Shown piece after piece: positions 1-8,971 of a DNA stretch of 64,000 bases. Each line of letters opens with the position of its first letter. Position 1 is the stretch's first letter. Source of the stretch: Methanomicrobia archaeon DTU008 (GTDB lineage: Archaea; Thermoplasmatota; Thermoplasmata; Methanomassiliicoccales; Methanomassiliicoccaceae). A program made the translations under genes and the position numbers. The stretch covers positions 30,740 to 94,739 of the forward strand of contig LFRW01000035.1 of assembly GCA_001512965.1 (NCBI GenBank). The letters run 5' to 3'. Below the pieces are notes generated by a model. The model made no database searches, was not told the origin of the DNA, and was given only the letters and a program-made list of their open reading frames with translations.

Positions 1-13
1 CTCCCGCCATGGT

Positions 14-1468
14 GTGAACAGTGATGTCATGGATCAGGATGTGCTGGCCGAGATAGGGACGATCGTTGGTGAAGGAAACTATTCCACTCGCATCGCGGAC
101 CTCTACACTTACGGGTTCGACTCTTCCATCCATCACGTCACTCCCGACGTGGTGGTGCAGCCTCGAACCCCTCAGCAAGTGGCCGATATCGTAAAAATGG
201 CCAATCGTCTGCGGATCCCGGTGGTGCCTCGGGGTGCCGGCACAGGCCTATGTGGCGGTGCTGTCCCGCTGGAGAAGGGCATCGTCATAGACCTCACCCG
301 TATGAACAAGATCAAGGAGATCAGGGTGGAGGACCTTTATTGCGTGTGCGAGCCAGGCGTGGTCTATGACCATCTGCAGAAGGCTCTGGGAAAGTATCAT
401 TTCTCCTTCCCCCCTGCCCCTGGCAGCGCAGAGGCGGCGACCATCGGAGGAATGGTCGCAACCAACGCCTCGGGGATGAGGGCCATCAAATACGGCGGAA
501 CGCGCGATTACGTCCTCGGTCTGAAGGTGGTGCTCCCCACTGGCGAGCTCATCGAGGTGGGGACGAGAACGCTGAAGAACGCGTCCGGCTACCAGCTGGA
601 GAGGCTGTTCGTGGGTAGCGAGGGAACCCTGGGCATCATAGTCGAGGTCACCCTGCGGATAGTTCCCAAGCCGAAGAAGACGGCCATGATCGTCGCAGGC
701 TTCGACACGCTGGAGAAGGCTGGGAAGTGCGTTTCAGCGCTCATCGCCAAGCCACTGCTTCCCTCCGCGGTGGAACTGATGGACTCCACATGCATCACGG
801 CCGTCAATCGGGTGGTCAACGCTGGATTGCCTGATGTGGAGGCGCTGTGCATGATAGAGGTGGATGGCCACCCGGCCATCGTGGCTGAGGAACTGGAAGA
901 GGTCGCCAAGGTGTGCGAGAGCGTCGGGGCGTTAGGCCTACAGCGGTCGGACGATCCCGCCCAGATGGCGAAGTGGACCGCCTCGCGTAAGAGCGTCATG
1001 TCATCTCTCTCGCGCCTGTACCCCAACCTGTGTTCCGTCTCTCTCGCCGACGACATGGCGGTACCCATCTCGAAGATACCAGATGCCGTGGTGGCGTTCG
1101 GCCAGATAGCAAAGAAGTATGGAGTGATCGTCGGCACCTACGGCCACGCGGCCGATGGCAACCTGCACACCAAGATGCTTCTCGACCCCGAGTCCGAGGA
1201 ATCCTGGAAGAACGGCGAGAAAGCTGTGGAGGAGATCTTCGACGTCTGCGTCCAGCTTGGCGGGACGGTCACTGGTGAACATGGCGTGGGCATCTCAAAG
1301 GCGCCCTACTTCCAGAAGGAGCGCTCAACGATGCTGGCCGCCATGGCTGCCATCAAGAAGGCCCTTGATCCCAACAACATCATGAACCCAGGGAAGCTGC
1401 AGGCTTGGGAAGGCAGCATAATCTCCCACCTGCGATATCCCTGCGATGGTTATTGCGATCGAGGATGA
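14..1468 (+). CDS. FAD-linked oxidase, GlcD / D-lactate dehydrogenase type
   Basis: Likely a flavin 2-hydroxyacid dehydrogenase (glycolate or D-lactate type) passing electrons to a partner. The 484-residue product has the N-terminal FAD-binding fold with the PP-loop motif PRGAGTGLCGG at residues 72-82. It also has the C-terminal FAD-oxidase half with GHAADGNLH, EHGVGISK near residue 430 and the closing motif DPNNIMNPGK. I use GTG at 14 because it overlaps a TGA at 15-17 that closes an open frame running in from the left edge, which suggests translational coupling to an unseen upstream gene. ATG at 29 is the alternative. Family membership is clear, but the true substrate cannot be read from sequence. 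The gene meets the next one tail to tail. Confidence 0.88.
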   Translation: MNSDVMDQDVLAEIGTIVGEGNYSTRIADLYTYGFDSSIHHVTPDVVVQPRTPQQVADIVKMANRLRIPVVPRGAGTGLCGGAVPLEKGIVIDLTRMNKIKEIRVEDLYCVCEPGVVYDHLQKALGKYHFSFPPAPGSAEAATIGGMVATNASGMRAIKYGGTRDYVLGLKVVLPTGELIEVGTRTLKNASGYQLERLFVGSEGTLGIIVEVTLRIVPKPKKTAMIVAGFDTLEKAGKCVSALIAKPLLPSAVELMDSTCITAVNRVVNAGLPDVEALCMIEVDGHPAIVAEELEEVAKVCESVGALGLQRSDDPAQMAKWTASRKSVMSSLSRLYPNLCSVSLADDMAVPISKIPDAVVAFGQIAKKYGVIVGTYGHAADGNLHTKMLLDPESEESWKNGEKAVEEIFDVCVQLGGTVTGEHGVGISKAPYFQKERSTMLAAMAAIKKALDPNNIMNPGKLQAWEGSIISHLRYPCDGYCDRG

Positions 1469-1471
1469 GCC

Positions 1472-2119
1472 TCACAGCGCTCCGGTGAATATCAGGCCGG
1501 CCATCACCAGTGAAGCTCCGAAGGCTGCGATGTAAGCGGGAACGCTCCATCGCAGGACCTTGGAGCCGTCCAGCGGGGGTATGGGGAGCAGGTTGAACGC
1601 GGCAAGCAGGAAGTTCACCGAGCCTATGATGTAGAACGCCGTGGCCAGCAGGCCCGACCCGCTGGCAAGGTATAGCGCTATGAACGCCGCGCCCAGAACG
1701 ATGTTCGTGGCCGGGCCGGCAAGGCTGATGAGCCCGTTCTGCTTGCGCGAGATCATGCCTTGGATGTATACTGCCCCGGGCAGGGCGAAGATGAAGCCGA
1801 GGAACGAGAACACGATCCCCATCATGAGGCCGGTGGGCTGAGCCCGGAACTCCGCCCATGCTCCCGCCCTCTGGGCCACGAACTTGTGCGCGAGCTCATG
1901 CAGCATGAAGCCGGATAGAACGGCGATGAACGATATGGCAAGAGCATACAAGGCCGTCACCACGTTGGCCGAGATCAGGCCCGCCAGCCCTCCCAGGAAC
2001 GTGATGGTGAACGCCACGGTGAGCGCACCCACGGCTATGAGGATGTTCTTTATCTCGGTCCTGCTGAATGCGACCCTCCCATAGTTCTTGGGGATGTTGA
2101 TTACACCATAATCTCGCAT
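1472..2119 (-). CDS. site-2 protease family (M50) membrane metalloprotease
   Basis: A polytopic zinc metalloprotease of the S2P/M50 family, expected to cut substrates within or next to the membrane. The zinc motif HELAH is at residues 74-78. The second motif NLLPIPPLDG, supplying the third ligand Asp, is at 176-185, in the spacing typical of short archaeal S2P homologues. Several hydrophobic segments surround both motifs. The 215-residue length fits the minimal family core without PDZ or CBS domains. The stop lies 3 bp from the end of the converging oxidase gene. The substrate is unknown. Confidence 0.87.
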   Translation of the reverse strand: MRDYGVINIPKNYGRVAFSRTEIKNILIAVGALTVAFTITFLGGLAGLISANVVTALYALAISFIAVLSGFMLHELAHKFVAQRAGAWAEFRAQPTGLMMGIVFSFLGFIFALPGAVYIQGMISRKQNGLISLAGPATNIVLGAAFIALYLASGSGLLATAFYIIGSVNFLLAAFNLLPIPPLDGSKVLRWSVPAYIAAFGASLVMAGLIFTGAL

Positions 2120-2228
2120 CTGTCCCGTCCATGAGGCGCCTGCTCAAATACTTTTTCTTTTTAGAGACTATACCGGAGAGCCCAACCGGCGATGTACGAT
2201 AGTCTAAAGTACGCCTCGCCCATGGCCC

Positions 2229-3278
2229 ATGCCGCCCATGGACCTCCTATCGTTCATACTGAGCTTCATCATAATCCTGGTGAGCTGCGAACTGTTCACC
2301 AATGGGGTCGAATGGACGGCACGGAGGTTTGGGCTGTCCAAGGGGGCCGTGGGCAGTGTCCTTGCCGCCATCGGAACGGCGCTACCGGAGACCATGGTCC
2401 CCCTTATCGCCATCCTGTTCGATCCATCCGCTGGCGATGTGGGTCAGGAGATAGGTGTCGGGGCCATAATGGGCTCGCCCTTCACGATAGGCACACTGGC
2501 GCTGTTCGTGTGCGGCCTTTCGCTTTTCCTGTTCAGAAGCCGCAGGGCGTCGAAGGTCCTGAACGTCGACGGCGGCCTGGTAAGGCGAGACATGTCCTTC
2601 TTCTTGCCGGCCTATTCGCTCGCCGCCTTGGCGGCCTTCCTCCCAGCCGGAATGCAGTGGGCCCGCTACCTCCTTGCCATGGTCCTGGTGGTGCTGTACG
2701 GTGTGTACGTCTGGGAGACGATGCGCAGGGACGACGGTACGCTGGATGAGGCCGAGCCCCTGTACAGTGACCGCCTGCTCGGTCTTCTGACCGGGGGCGG
2801 CAAGGGTGTAGAGCCTCGCACCCCCATCATCGTCGGCCAGGTGTTCCTGGCCGTGATCGGTATAGTGGTCGGTGCGGCGATCTTCGTCGAACAGATCCAT
2901 GAGATCTCCATGGTCATCGGCGTTCCGCCGCTCGTACTGGCCCTGCTCATCGCACCCATGGCCATCGAGCTTCCGGAGATGTACAACTCCTTCATATGGG
3001 TCAGGTGCGGCAAGGACGTGTACGCGCTGGGAAATCTCACGGGCGCCATGGTGTTCCAGTCCTGCATACCCGTGACGGTGGGACTACTCCTCACACCATG
3101 GCATATCAGCCTGCAAGAGCCGCATCAGGTTCTGCAGGCGGCCTCCATGCTCATCGCGTTGGTCTCCGCCCTGGCGCTGTACGTCCACGCATCGAAACGG
3201 GCCATTGGCCTGCCCAGTCTCCTCTTCGGCGGGGCCCTCTACGCGGCGTTCATCCTGTTTCTCCTTCTGACCTTGTGA
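2229..3278 (+). CDS. sodium/calcium exchanger family membrane protein
   Basis: A polytopic transporter of the CaCA cation/cation exchanger family. Two inverted homologous halves are visible. The first has LSKGAVGSVLAAIGTALPET at residues 36-55. The second has VLALLIAPMAIELPE near residue 240, followed by LGNLTGAMVFQS. These are the alpha-repeat segments carrying the acidic ion-binding residues, TALPET and AIELPE. About ten hydrophobic segments are present in 349 residues. ATG at 2229 is used; ATG at 2238 is equally possible and no Shine-Dalgarno decides between them. Ion specificity is not predictable. Confidence 0.82.
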   Translation: MPPMDLLSFILSFIIILVSCELFTNGVEWTARRFGLSKGAVGSVLAAIGTALPETMVPLIAILFDPSAGDVGQEIGVGAIMGSPFTIGTLALFVCGLSLFLFRSRRASKVLNVDGGLVRRDMSFFLPAYSLAALAAFLPAGMQWARYLLAMVLVVLYGVYVWETMRRDDGTLDEAEPLYSDRLLGLLTGGGKGVEPRTPIIVGQVFLAVIGIVVGAAIFVEQIHEISMVIGVPPLVLALLIAPMAIELPEMYNSFIWVRCGKDVYALGNLTGAMVFQSCIPVTVGLLLTPWHISLQEPHQVLQAASMLIALVSALALYVHASKRAIGLPSLLFGGALYAAFILFLLLTL

Positions 3279-3322
3279 AGGGGAGCAAGCAATACTTGAA
3301 ATATGGAATCCATTTTGACGTG

Positions 3323-5206
3323 ATGCCCCGTTTTGAGCATGGCAAGGTTGGTTTCCAGTGGTGCGATGGATGCGGCACGGTCATACTGGGTGGCAGTTGC
3401 GACGTCTGCTCATCTCGCGGCAGACGCTTCGAGGTGTCGAAGCCTGGTGATCTCCGCCCGGCCATGGGTCGGACCGTGAGCGTTCTCAAATCCCTCTTCG
3501 AAAGACACTTCGGCGTATCTCACTTCCTCAACAACCGCCTGGTGTTCCTCAACAAGGTGGCTGGAGAGGATCGAACGGACGAGGTGGTCTTTCAAGGCCA
3601 TGTCATCGCAGCCCTGCGCTACGATCTCCGCGCCAGGGACTTCACGCTCGACCTAAAGCTGAATGGGGCAAGGCTCCTGGCACCCATGGCAAGCAAGGGA
3701 GTGGTGGTCCTGGAGCACGGTACTGGACACCTCAAGGGAAAGAACTTACCAGGTAGGGCGGTCCGGGAGGTCAAGGGACCTTTCAAGGCCGGGGACCCGT
3801 TGATAGTGATCGCCGGCAGCCACATATGCAGCGGGGCGGCCAGGGCGGACAGTGACGTTCTAAGGTCAGTGGATAAGGCGGTAGGCGTTCGTGATGTTGG
3901 AAAAGAGGTCCTGCCATTGGCCAAGAGGAAAGCGTCCTGGACGGGCTTCGTCAACGCGAACGAATCCCACATCAGGGCGCTTGAGTCGAAGGCGGTCTCG
4001 GACATCCGCTCGTATGCCGGGAACAACAAGGAGCCTCTGAGCCTCTCCTTCAGTGGAGGGAAGGATTCCTTGGCCTGCTATGGGCTACTGTCCCGGGCGT
4101 CTCAGAGGTTCTCCATGATCTTCGTCAACACTGGCCTTGAGTTTCCTGAGACGCTCCGCTACGTCAGGGATTTCGCACATGGCGAGAAGCGGAAGCTGTT
4201 GGTCGCCGACGCAGGCACGGCCTTCTGGGACAATGTCGGCGATTTCGGGCCGCCTGCCAAGGACTTCCGGTGGTGCTGCAAGGTATGCAAGCTTGCGCCG
4301 CTTACTGAACTGATCGAGGGACATTTTCCTAAGGGCACGATAACCGTGGAGGGCAACCGCGCCCTGGAATCGTTCTCCCGTTCCACCATCGGGTTCGTGG
4401 AGCGCAACCCCTTCGTTCCGAACCAGACGATCTTGAACCCCATCCGCAAGTGGAGGGCGGTGGATGTGTGGGCCTACATATGGTATCGAGGGATGGACTA
4501 CAATCCCCTGTACGATGAGGATTATGAACGGATAGGCTGCTATCTTTGCCCTTCTTGTCTGGAATCGGAGTGGCGGACGACCGCCAACCTCCATCCGGAC
4601 CTTCACGGGCGATGGGACGAGCACCTGAGGCAATGGGCGGAGCGCAGCGGCACCGATGAGAGGTTCATCGGATACGGGTTCTGGAGATGGAAGGTGTTCC
4701 CTCCCAAGATGCGGCGCATGGCAGAGGAAATGGACATCCCCATGCCTCACATGCGATTCGACACCCTGGAGCTGAAATGGGTCAAAGGGGTCTCCCCTTG
4801 CCTTGCCGGAGGCCATTCCGCAGAGGGCGTTCTCCTGGTCCCCAGGAAGAGGGATTTCTCCAGGGTGGTGGATGTGCTCCGCACCGTGGGAAAGGTGAAG
4901 CACTCTGGAGAATACGAGATCGCCCTGGTCAAGACGAAGGATTCCACGCTCAAGGTCTTCGGGGGAGGACAGATCGTTGCCGTCGGGCCGACCCCCGAGA
5001 AGGCCCGGGCCATGTTCGAGGCCGGCGCCAAGGCCCTGCTTCGCTCCCAGCTCTGCACCCAATGTGGCATATGCCTGCGCAGCTGTCCCACCAAGGCGCT
5101 ACGCCTGGACGACGGCATAGTCGTCAATGAAGAGAAATGCACATCTTGCGGACGGTGCGCGGAAGCTTGCGTGGTGGCGCACTACTATGACAAGCTCGTG
5201 ACCTAG
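3323..5206 (+). CDS. PUA / PAPS-reductase-like / 2x[4Fe-4S] ferredoxin fusion protein
   Basis: A 627-residue multidomain protein. Seen in order: an N-terminal zinc-knuckle-like Cys set (Cys14, 17, 26, 29); a PUA-like segment around 120-175; a PP-loop ATPase/CysH-like domain with SGGKDS at 244-249; extra Cys clusters at 318-322 (CCKVC) and 406-412 (CYLCPSC); and a C-terminal pair of CxxCxxCxxxC ferredoxin motifs starting at Cys578. Proteins of this architecture occur in methanogens and are annotated as PAPS reductase family. The PUA domain suggests RNA binding and the PP-loop suggests adenylation, so tRNA thiolation is as plausible as sulfate assimilation. I chose ATG 3323 because a TATA-like AAATATGG lies about 22 bp upstream and the zinc knuckle follows at once. 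Confidence 0.82.
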   Translation: MPRFEHGKVGFQWCDGCGTVILGGSCDVCSSRGRRFEVSKPGDLRPAMGRTVSVLKSLFERHFGVSHFLNNRLVFLNKVAGEDRTDEVVFQGHVIAALRYDLRARDFTLDLKLNGARLLAPMASKGVVVLEHGTGHLKGKNLPGRAVREVKGPFKAGDPLIVIAGSHICSGAARADSDVLRSVDKAVGVRDVGKEVLPLAKRKASWTGFVNANESHIRALESKAVSDIRSYAGNNKEPLSLSFSGGKDSLACYGLLSRASQRFSMIFVNTGLEFPETLRYVRDFAHGEKRKLLVADAGTAFWDNVGDFGPPAKDFRWCCKVCKLAPLTELIEGHFPKGTITVEGNRALESFSRSTIGFVERNPFVPNQTILNPIRKWRAVDVWAYIWYRGMDYNPLYDEDYERIGCYLCPSCLESEWRTTANLHPDLHGRWDEHLRQWAERSGTDERFIGYGFWRWKVFPPKMRRMAEEMDIPMPHMRFDTLELKWVKGVSPCLAGGHSAEGVLLVPRKRDFSRVVDVLRTVGKVKHSGEYEIALVKTKDSTLKVFGGGQIVAVGPTPEKARAMFEAGAKALLRSQLCTQCGICLRSCPTKALRLDDGIVVNEEKCTSCGRCAEACVVAHYYDKLVT

Positions 5207-5207
5207 A

Positions 5208-5215
5208 TTTATATA
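5208..5215 (+). promoter_or_regulatory. TATA box of the PrsW-like gene
   Basis: TTTATATA is centred about 27 bp before the ATG at 5239, directly after the preceding gene's stop. This spacing implies a leaderless transcript starting at or next to the start codon. Confidence 0.6.
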
Positions 5216-5238
5216 GGGATAGGTTCTCCCAGAGCTGA

Positions 5239-5988
5239 ATGGAATACGGCTCCTTCATCGCCGCTGCCATTGGCTTCGCCCCAGCCATCGCCCTGATGCT
5301 GTGGACCCTGCAGCCGTACACCTATCCGAAGGTGGAGAGGCCTTACTTCAGCGATCCCACGCTCTTCGGCATGTTCGCCGCAGGGATAATCATCGGCGTC
5401 ATCTTGCACGCCGTGGGCGTATTCCTCTCTCCGTACTACATGCTCGTCGCCTTCATCCTGGAAGAGGCGATAAAGCTCCTCGTTCTCAATCTCCCCCGCT
5501 TCCAGCGCAGGGCGGACATGCCTTTTTACGGCTTCGGGCTGGGAGCAGGAATGGCGAGCGCCTTGGCATACGGTGCCATCAATATCGTCCTTACCAACAC
5601 GGACCCGGATGCAGTGAGCATGCTCATCATCATCGTATATTCCATCATGCTCTCTCTCCTTCAGATCTCCAACGGGACCACCATAGGCATCGGCGTCGCA
5701 CGAGGGCAACCTTTCGCATTCTTCGGGCAGGCGACGGTGGTGCACCTGGCCTTCGCCCTCCTGCTGATACCTTTCCAGCAGGTCGCGGACACGGGGGTGG
5801 ATGCGATCGCCTTCATCCTGTTCGGGGTGGCGGCCATGTTCATGGCCACATACTATTTCTACATACACAAGAAGCTCCTCCCTGCATACGTCAGGGATGC
5901 CTTGGCCGAGCTGCAAAGGCAGAAGGAGCGCACCAAGGCGCCTGACAATGATGGGAAGGCCAAAAAGATACCTAGGACGAAGCATTAA
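5239..5988 (+). CDS. PrsW-like intramembrane protease family protein
   Basis: A 249-residue polytopic membrane protein resembling PrsW (M82) glutamic-type intramembrane proteases. The paired glutamates of the family are at residues 75-76 in FILEEAIKLL. A second glycine-rich segment (FGLGAGMASALAYG, near 100-113) and a later HLAFALLL segment (near 170) match the family layout. The second motif lacks the usual glutamate after the glycine-rich helix, so activity is uncertain. The C terminus is a charged cytoplasmic tail. The gene has its own TATA box at 5208-5215 and precedes a membrane-anchored transglutaminase on the same strand. Confidence 0.7.
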   Translation: MEYGSFIAAAIGFAPAIALMLWTLQPYTYPKVERPYFSDPTLFGMFAAGIIIGVILHAVGVFLSPYYMLVAFILEEAIKLLVLNLPRFQRRADMPFYGFGLGAGMASALAYGAINIVLTNTDPDAVSMLIIIVYSIMLSLLQISNGTTIGIGVARGQPFAFFGQATVVHLAFALLLIPFQQVADTGVDAIAFILFGVAAMFMATYYFYIHKKLLPAYVRDALAELQRQKERTKAPDNDGKAKKIPRTKH

Positions 5989-6015
5989 TAAAAAGGCGAC
6001 TATCTAAACACATTC

Positions 6016-7110
6016 GTGAATAGGGGCTGGGCTGCCGGCAAGGCGATAGTCACGATGGCCACGATCGCCGTGGCGATCATATTGCTCATGACACCGTCGG
6101 TCCAGAGCTTTCTGTGGGACACGTTCAGCTCTCCCTTCAGGCCGAAATATCCTGAAGAGGCCACCTTCACCCTGGAGCGGACCATCACCATCGATCCCAA
6201 CGGCGGCACCATCAACCGCTTCACGATAGACATGCCGGAGCCCATGAACCTCATCGAGAACGATAGGCGGCTTCAGGTCGTACATTCGGTGACCTATTCC
6301 GTCGACGTTGTACGCGAGGTGAGATACGGGCATGATTGGATGGTATGGACGTCGGACCTGCCTTTCTCCGATAGACGCACCATCACCGCCACGTATGAGG
6401 TCACGTCCAGGACGGTCACATGGGACATCGACGCCGCGGCCTCAGGAAGCGTCTCCGACATCCCTGCCGAGCTCGTGGACCGATACGTTCACGACCAATG
6501 GGTCATGGCCCCAGGCCACCCGGACATCGTCGCACGGTCTCAGGCGATAGTCGGGGACGAGGTCAACGTCTACACCATCCTCAAGAGCATATACGATTGG
6601 ATGAGGGACAACGTGGAATACTCGACACAAACCTTCTCCAGCGGTCCGCAGGACGCGGTGGAGACGCTTGAGCTCGGGGCGGGCGATTGTGATGACCAGG
6701 CGGCCCTCTTCTGCTCCCTCGCCCGCGCGGCCGGGGTGCCAGCATGGCTGCAGCTAGGGGCGTTGTACGACGGCAGCAGGCGGGCCTGGGGGGGACATGC
6801 ATGGCTGCAGGCCTATGTCCCGCTGAACGAAGGAGGAGGCGAGAACGTGGTCATAGATCCAGTGAACGGCGAGTTCATGGTGTGGAGACCGAACCGCCTG
6901 GTCGAGTATACCGACGATGGGGACCCTGAACACCTCTTGGACTATTATTCGATCTATAATGCCAGCGTGAATCGGGGCACCAATACTGTGCTTTACGACG
7001 AATATGTCGGCCTCACCTACGAGGAGTCGGGATGGATGATAAGCTTAGATGTCATGATGGCGGCCGACATCATGTCAAACGATAGGTTCCTGGCCCCGTC
7101 TCGTACATGA
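6016..7110 (+). CDS. membrane-anchored transglutaminase-like protein
   Basis: An extracytoplasmic transglutaminase-like (papain-fold) protein of 364 residues. One N-terminal transmembrane or signal segment spans about residues 8-27, followed by a beta-rich region. The catalytic domain carries the triad Cys225 (GDCDDQ), His261 (GGHAW) and Asp281 (VIDPVNG). Archaeal members are usually thought to be peptidases or cross-linking enzymes. GTG at 6016 is used because an AT-rich TAATAAAAA element ends about 22 bp upstream. The last 41 bp overlap the 3' end of the converging zinc-ribbon gene. Confidence 0.82.
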   Translation: MNRGWAAGKAIVTMATIAVAIILLMTPSVQSFLWDTFSSPFRPKYPEEATFTLERTITIDPNGGTINRFTIDMPEPMNLIENDRRLQVVHSVTYSVDVVREVRYGHDWMVWTSDLPFSDRRTITATYEVTSRTVTWDIDAAASGSVSDIPAELVDRYVHDQWVMAPGHPDIVARSQAIVGDEVNVYTILKSIYDWMRDNVEYSTQTFSSGPQDAVETLELGAGDCDDQAALFCSLARAAGVPAWLQLGALYDGSRRAWGGHAWLQAYVPLNEGGGENVVIDPVNGEFMVWRPNRLVEYTDDGDPEHLLDYYSIYNASVNRGTNTVLYDEYVGLTYEESGWMISLDVMMAADIMSNDRFLAPSRT

Positions 7111-7483
7111 TCCCCGCGGCCAGCAACTCCTCGATGAGCTCATCCAGATCGTCTCCGTCGATCTCCAGGATCTCCGAGAGGTCCCTTGCGGTGAAATCAC
7201 CCTTATCTCGTCCAAGCTCGCATATCGTCGACTCGACCGTGCCTCGACCCGCTCGGCACCTTCCCGTTCCTCTCGGTACCGGGAAGGGGATATCCTGTCC
7301 TCTCTTCAGGCCGGCATAGCGGCGGACGGCCTCGGCCAGCTCTTTAGGTGAATCGGTCGAAAAATGCACTATCGCCCGGGACAGATCGATCTTGTGCTGG
7401 CACCTTGCACAACCTATCCGGGCATGGGAAAGGTCCGCCCCTTGCACCGTACCGCACTTGGGGCAGGTTATGACACCATACAT
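7070..7483 (-). CDS. zinc-ribbon plus winged-helix-like conserved protein
   Basis: A 137-residue protein that begins MYGVITCPKCG. Two CxxC pairs within the first 35 residues (CPKCG and CARCQ) form a zinc ribbon. The C-terminal half (about 75-137) is predicted helical, with a pattern like a small winged helix (DFTARDLSEIL, then DDLDELIEELLAAG, then a short beta hairpin). Archaeal relatives are uncharacterised, and a nucleic-acid-binding role is inference. Its ATG shares one base with the stop of the arginine decarboxylase gene (TGATG), so the two are probably translated together. The 3' end overlaps the opposing transglutaminase gene. Confidence 0.75.
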   Translation of the reverse strand: MYGVITCPKCGTVQGADLSHARIGCARCQHKIDLSRAIVHFSTDSPKELAEAVRRYAGLKRGQDIPFPVPRGTGRCRAGRGTVESTICELGRDKGDFTARDLSEILEIDGDDLDELIEELLAAGIMYETGPGTYRLT

Positions 7484-7953
7484 CAGTACTCTACGAACAC
7501 TAGGGCGGCGACGCAAGCGCCATAGTTGTCCATGGGCACGGACAACTCCTCGATGCGGTACTGGATGGGCTCCATCTCGACGCCGCGGAGCTTGGCCATC
7601 TCGTCCATCTTCCACTCCATGATCTCACGGAGCGCTTTCTTTGAACCATGGATGTGTCCTTCGGCGACATATCCGCCCTTGCCGTCCTTACGGAAGCCAT
7701 ATGCGATGCCGGCGGAGATCATCTCACCTTCTCCTCCCCTCATCTGCGCTAGCACGCAGTGGGTGACGGCGCCCATGGGGAGCTCTCTGATCCCCACTTG
7801 TTCCGCGCCAACGGGCAATACGGAGGATACGGACACGATGTTCAGTTCGCCTACTCCCGCTTCAAGAAGGGCCTTGTCGAACGCATTGAGGTCAGAGACC
7901 TTGCTTACGGCGCAGCCAGAGGAGATAAAGAACTTCTTCGGAACGAGATGCAT
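7483..7953 (-). CDS. pdaD: pyruvoyl-dependent arginine decarboxylase
   Basis: Converts arginine to agmatine, the first step of archaeal polyamine synthesis and the source of agmatidine for tRNA-Ile2. The 156-residue product matches the PvlArgDC family in length. The self-cleavage site lies in VSVSSVLP, with Ser43-Ser44 giving beta and alpha chains, the latter with an N-terminal pyruvoyl group. GGYVAEGHIHG and the Glu-rich C-terminal helix are also family features. A TATA-like CTTAAAT lies about 27 bp upstream of the ATG, suggesting a leaderless message. It is coupled to the downstream zinc-ribbon gene. Confidence 0.93.
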   Translation of the reverse strand: MHLVPKKFFISSGCAVSKVSDLNAFDKALLEAGVGELNIVSVSSVLPVGAEQVGIRELPMGAVTHCVLAQMRGGEGEMISAGIAYGFRKDGKGGYVAEGHIHGSKKALREIMEWKMDEMAKLRGVEMEPIQYRIEELSVPMDNYGACVAALVFVEY

Positions 7954-8093
7954 GAAGCGGAGTAATCAGGACTACTGATTTAAGCGTTTGCTTTTTCCCT
8001 AACTCATTTTTTGAGACACTGGCTCGACCTTCCTTGGAAGTCTCCACTGCTGATGAGGAAAGGATGATGGAGGCTCCTATGCGGCGATCGTCA

Positions 8094-8852
8094 TCACCCG
8101 TACACTATGGACTCTTCGATGGTCGGTTTCTTCTGTTGTTCCACGCTCTGCATGGCCATGCGTATCTGCTTCTCTATCTCCTCTGCTTCCTTGAACAACG
8201 GCTCGGGGTCGATCTTGATCTCCGGCAGCATCTTGGCGATGACCTCGAGAAGCTTGGCGGACCCACGGGCGTCAGGGAAGTTCGCCCTGGCCGGGCCGAG
8301 CAGGCATATGACATCGATGTCTCTCATGTCCCCTTCGAACAGCATGACCCCGGAGATGCCTGAGACCATGCCCTCCTTCATCTCGTCTATGTCGTATTTC
8401 TTCAGTATGTCCCTCGACGCGTTTGTCGAACCCACGCCGAGTATCTTGGGCTCCTCGGCGCCTGGCTGATCTATCCCCTCCATGACCACCACGGTCTTGA
8501 TGCCCTTCGCCGACGCGTAATCAAGCAGGCGGGACACAAGTGGCTGCACCAGGTCAGGGCGCGGCATGAACTCGGCCGCCACGGCCACTATCTGCTGGCA
8601 TGGCTCTCCATCATCGCATTTCCGCTCTCCAGCATAGATCCTCACAGGTGGGGATGGCACGCCCTCGTGCACCAGGGTGAACGGGGGGAAACCGCTGGCA
8701 GTGATGCCCGCCACCCGATCCAGCTTCCCCGTCCTGATTATGAAGTTGGCAGCGATGCTGCTCACCAGCCCGACCGACGGAAAGCCCACGATCATCAATG
8801 CGCCATCGTACTTCTCGTCACGGTATTCATGCAACCTTACTTCATCAGCCAT
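8094..8852 (-). CDS. PAC2 family (proteasome assembly chaperone-like) protein
   Basis: A 252-residue archaeal member of the PAC2/DUF75 family. Relatives include PbaA and PbaB, which bind proteasome-related complexes. The N-terminal part has the family signature ALMIVGFPSVGLVSSIAA, and the core has repeated hydrophobic strands with glycines (VVVMEGID, ISGVMLFEGD, CLLGPARANFPD). The C terminus ends in a charged, probably coiled helix (EPLFKEAEEIEKQIRMAMQ). It is transcribed alone, divergently from the M16 peptidase gene. Whether it acts on proteasomes is family-based inference. Confidence 0.85.
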   Translation of the reverse strand: MADEVRLHEYRDEKYDGALMIVGFPSVGLVSSIAANFIIRTGKLDRVAGITASGFPPFTLVHEGVPSPPVRIYAGERKCDDGEPCQQIVAVAAEFMPRPDLVQPLVSRLLDYASAKGIKTVVVMEGIDQPGAEEPKILGVGSTNASRDILKKYDIDEMKEGMVSGISGVMLFEGDMRDIDVICLLGPARANFPDARGSAKLLEVIAKMLPEIKIDPEPLFKEAEEIEKQIRMAMQSVEQQKKPTIEESIVYG

Positions 8853-8971
8853 GTCGTTCCACCTACGCTATCGCTTGCGAAAGCGGGAGCGGGATATTAG
8901 TGCTTTCCTGAACTGGACAGGGTGGCCGGCTCCACCGGCCACAAAGTAATAATTCGCTGTACCCCGTCACC

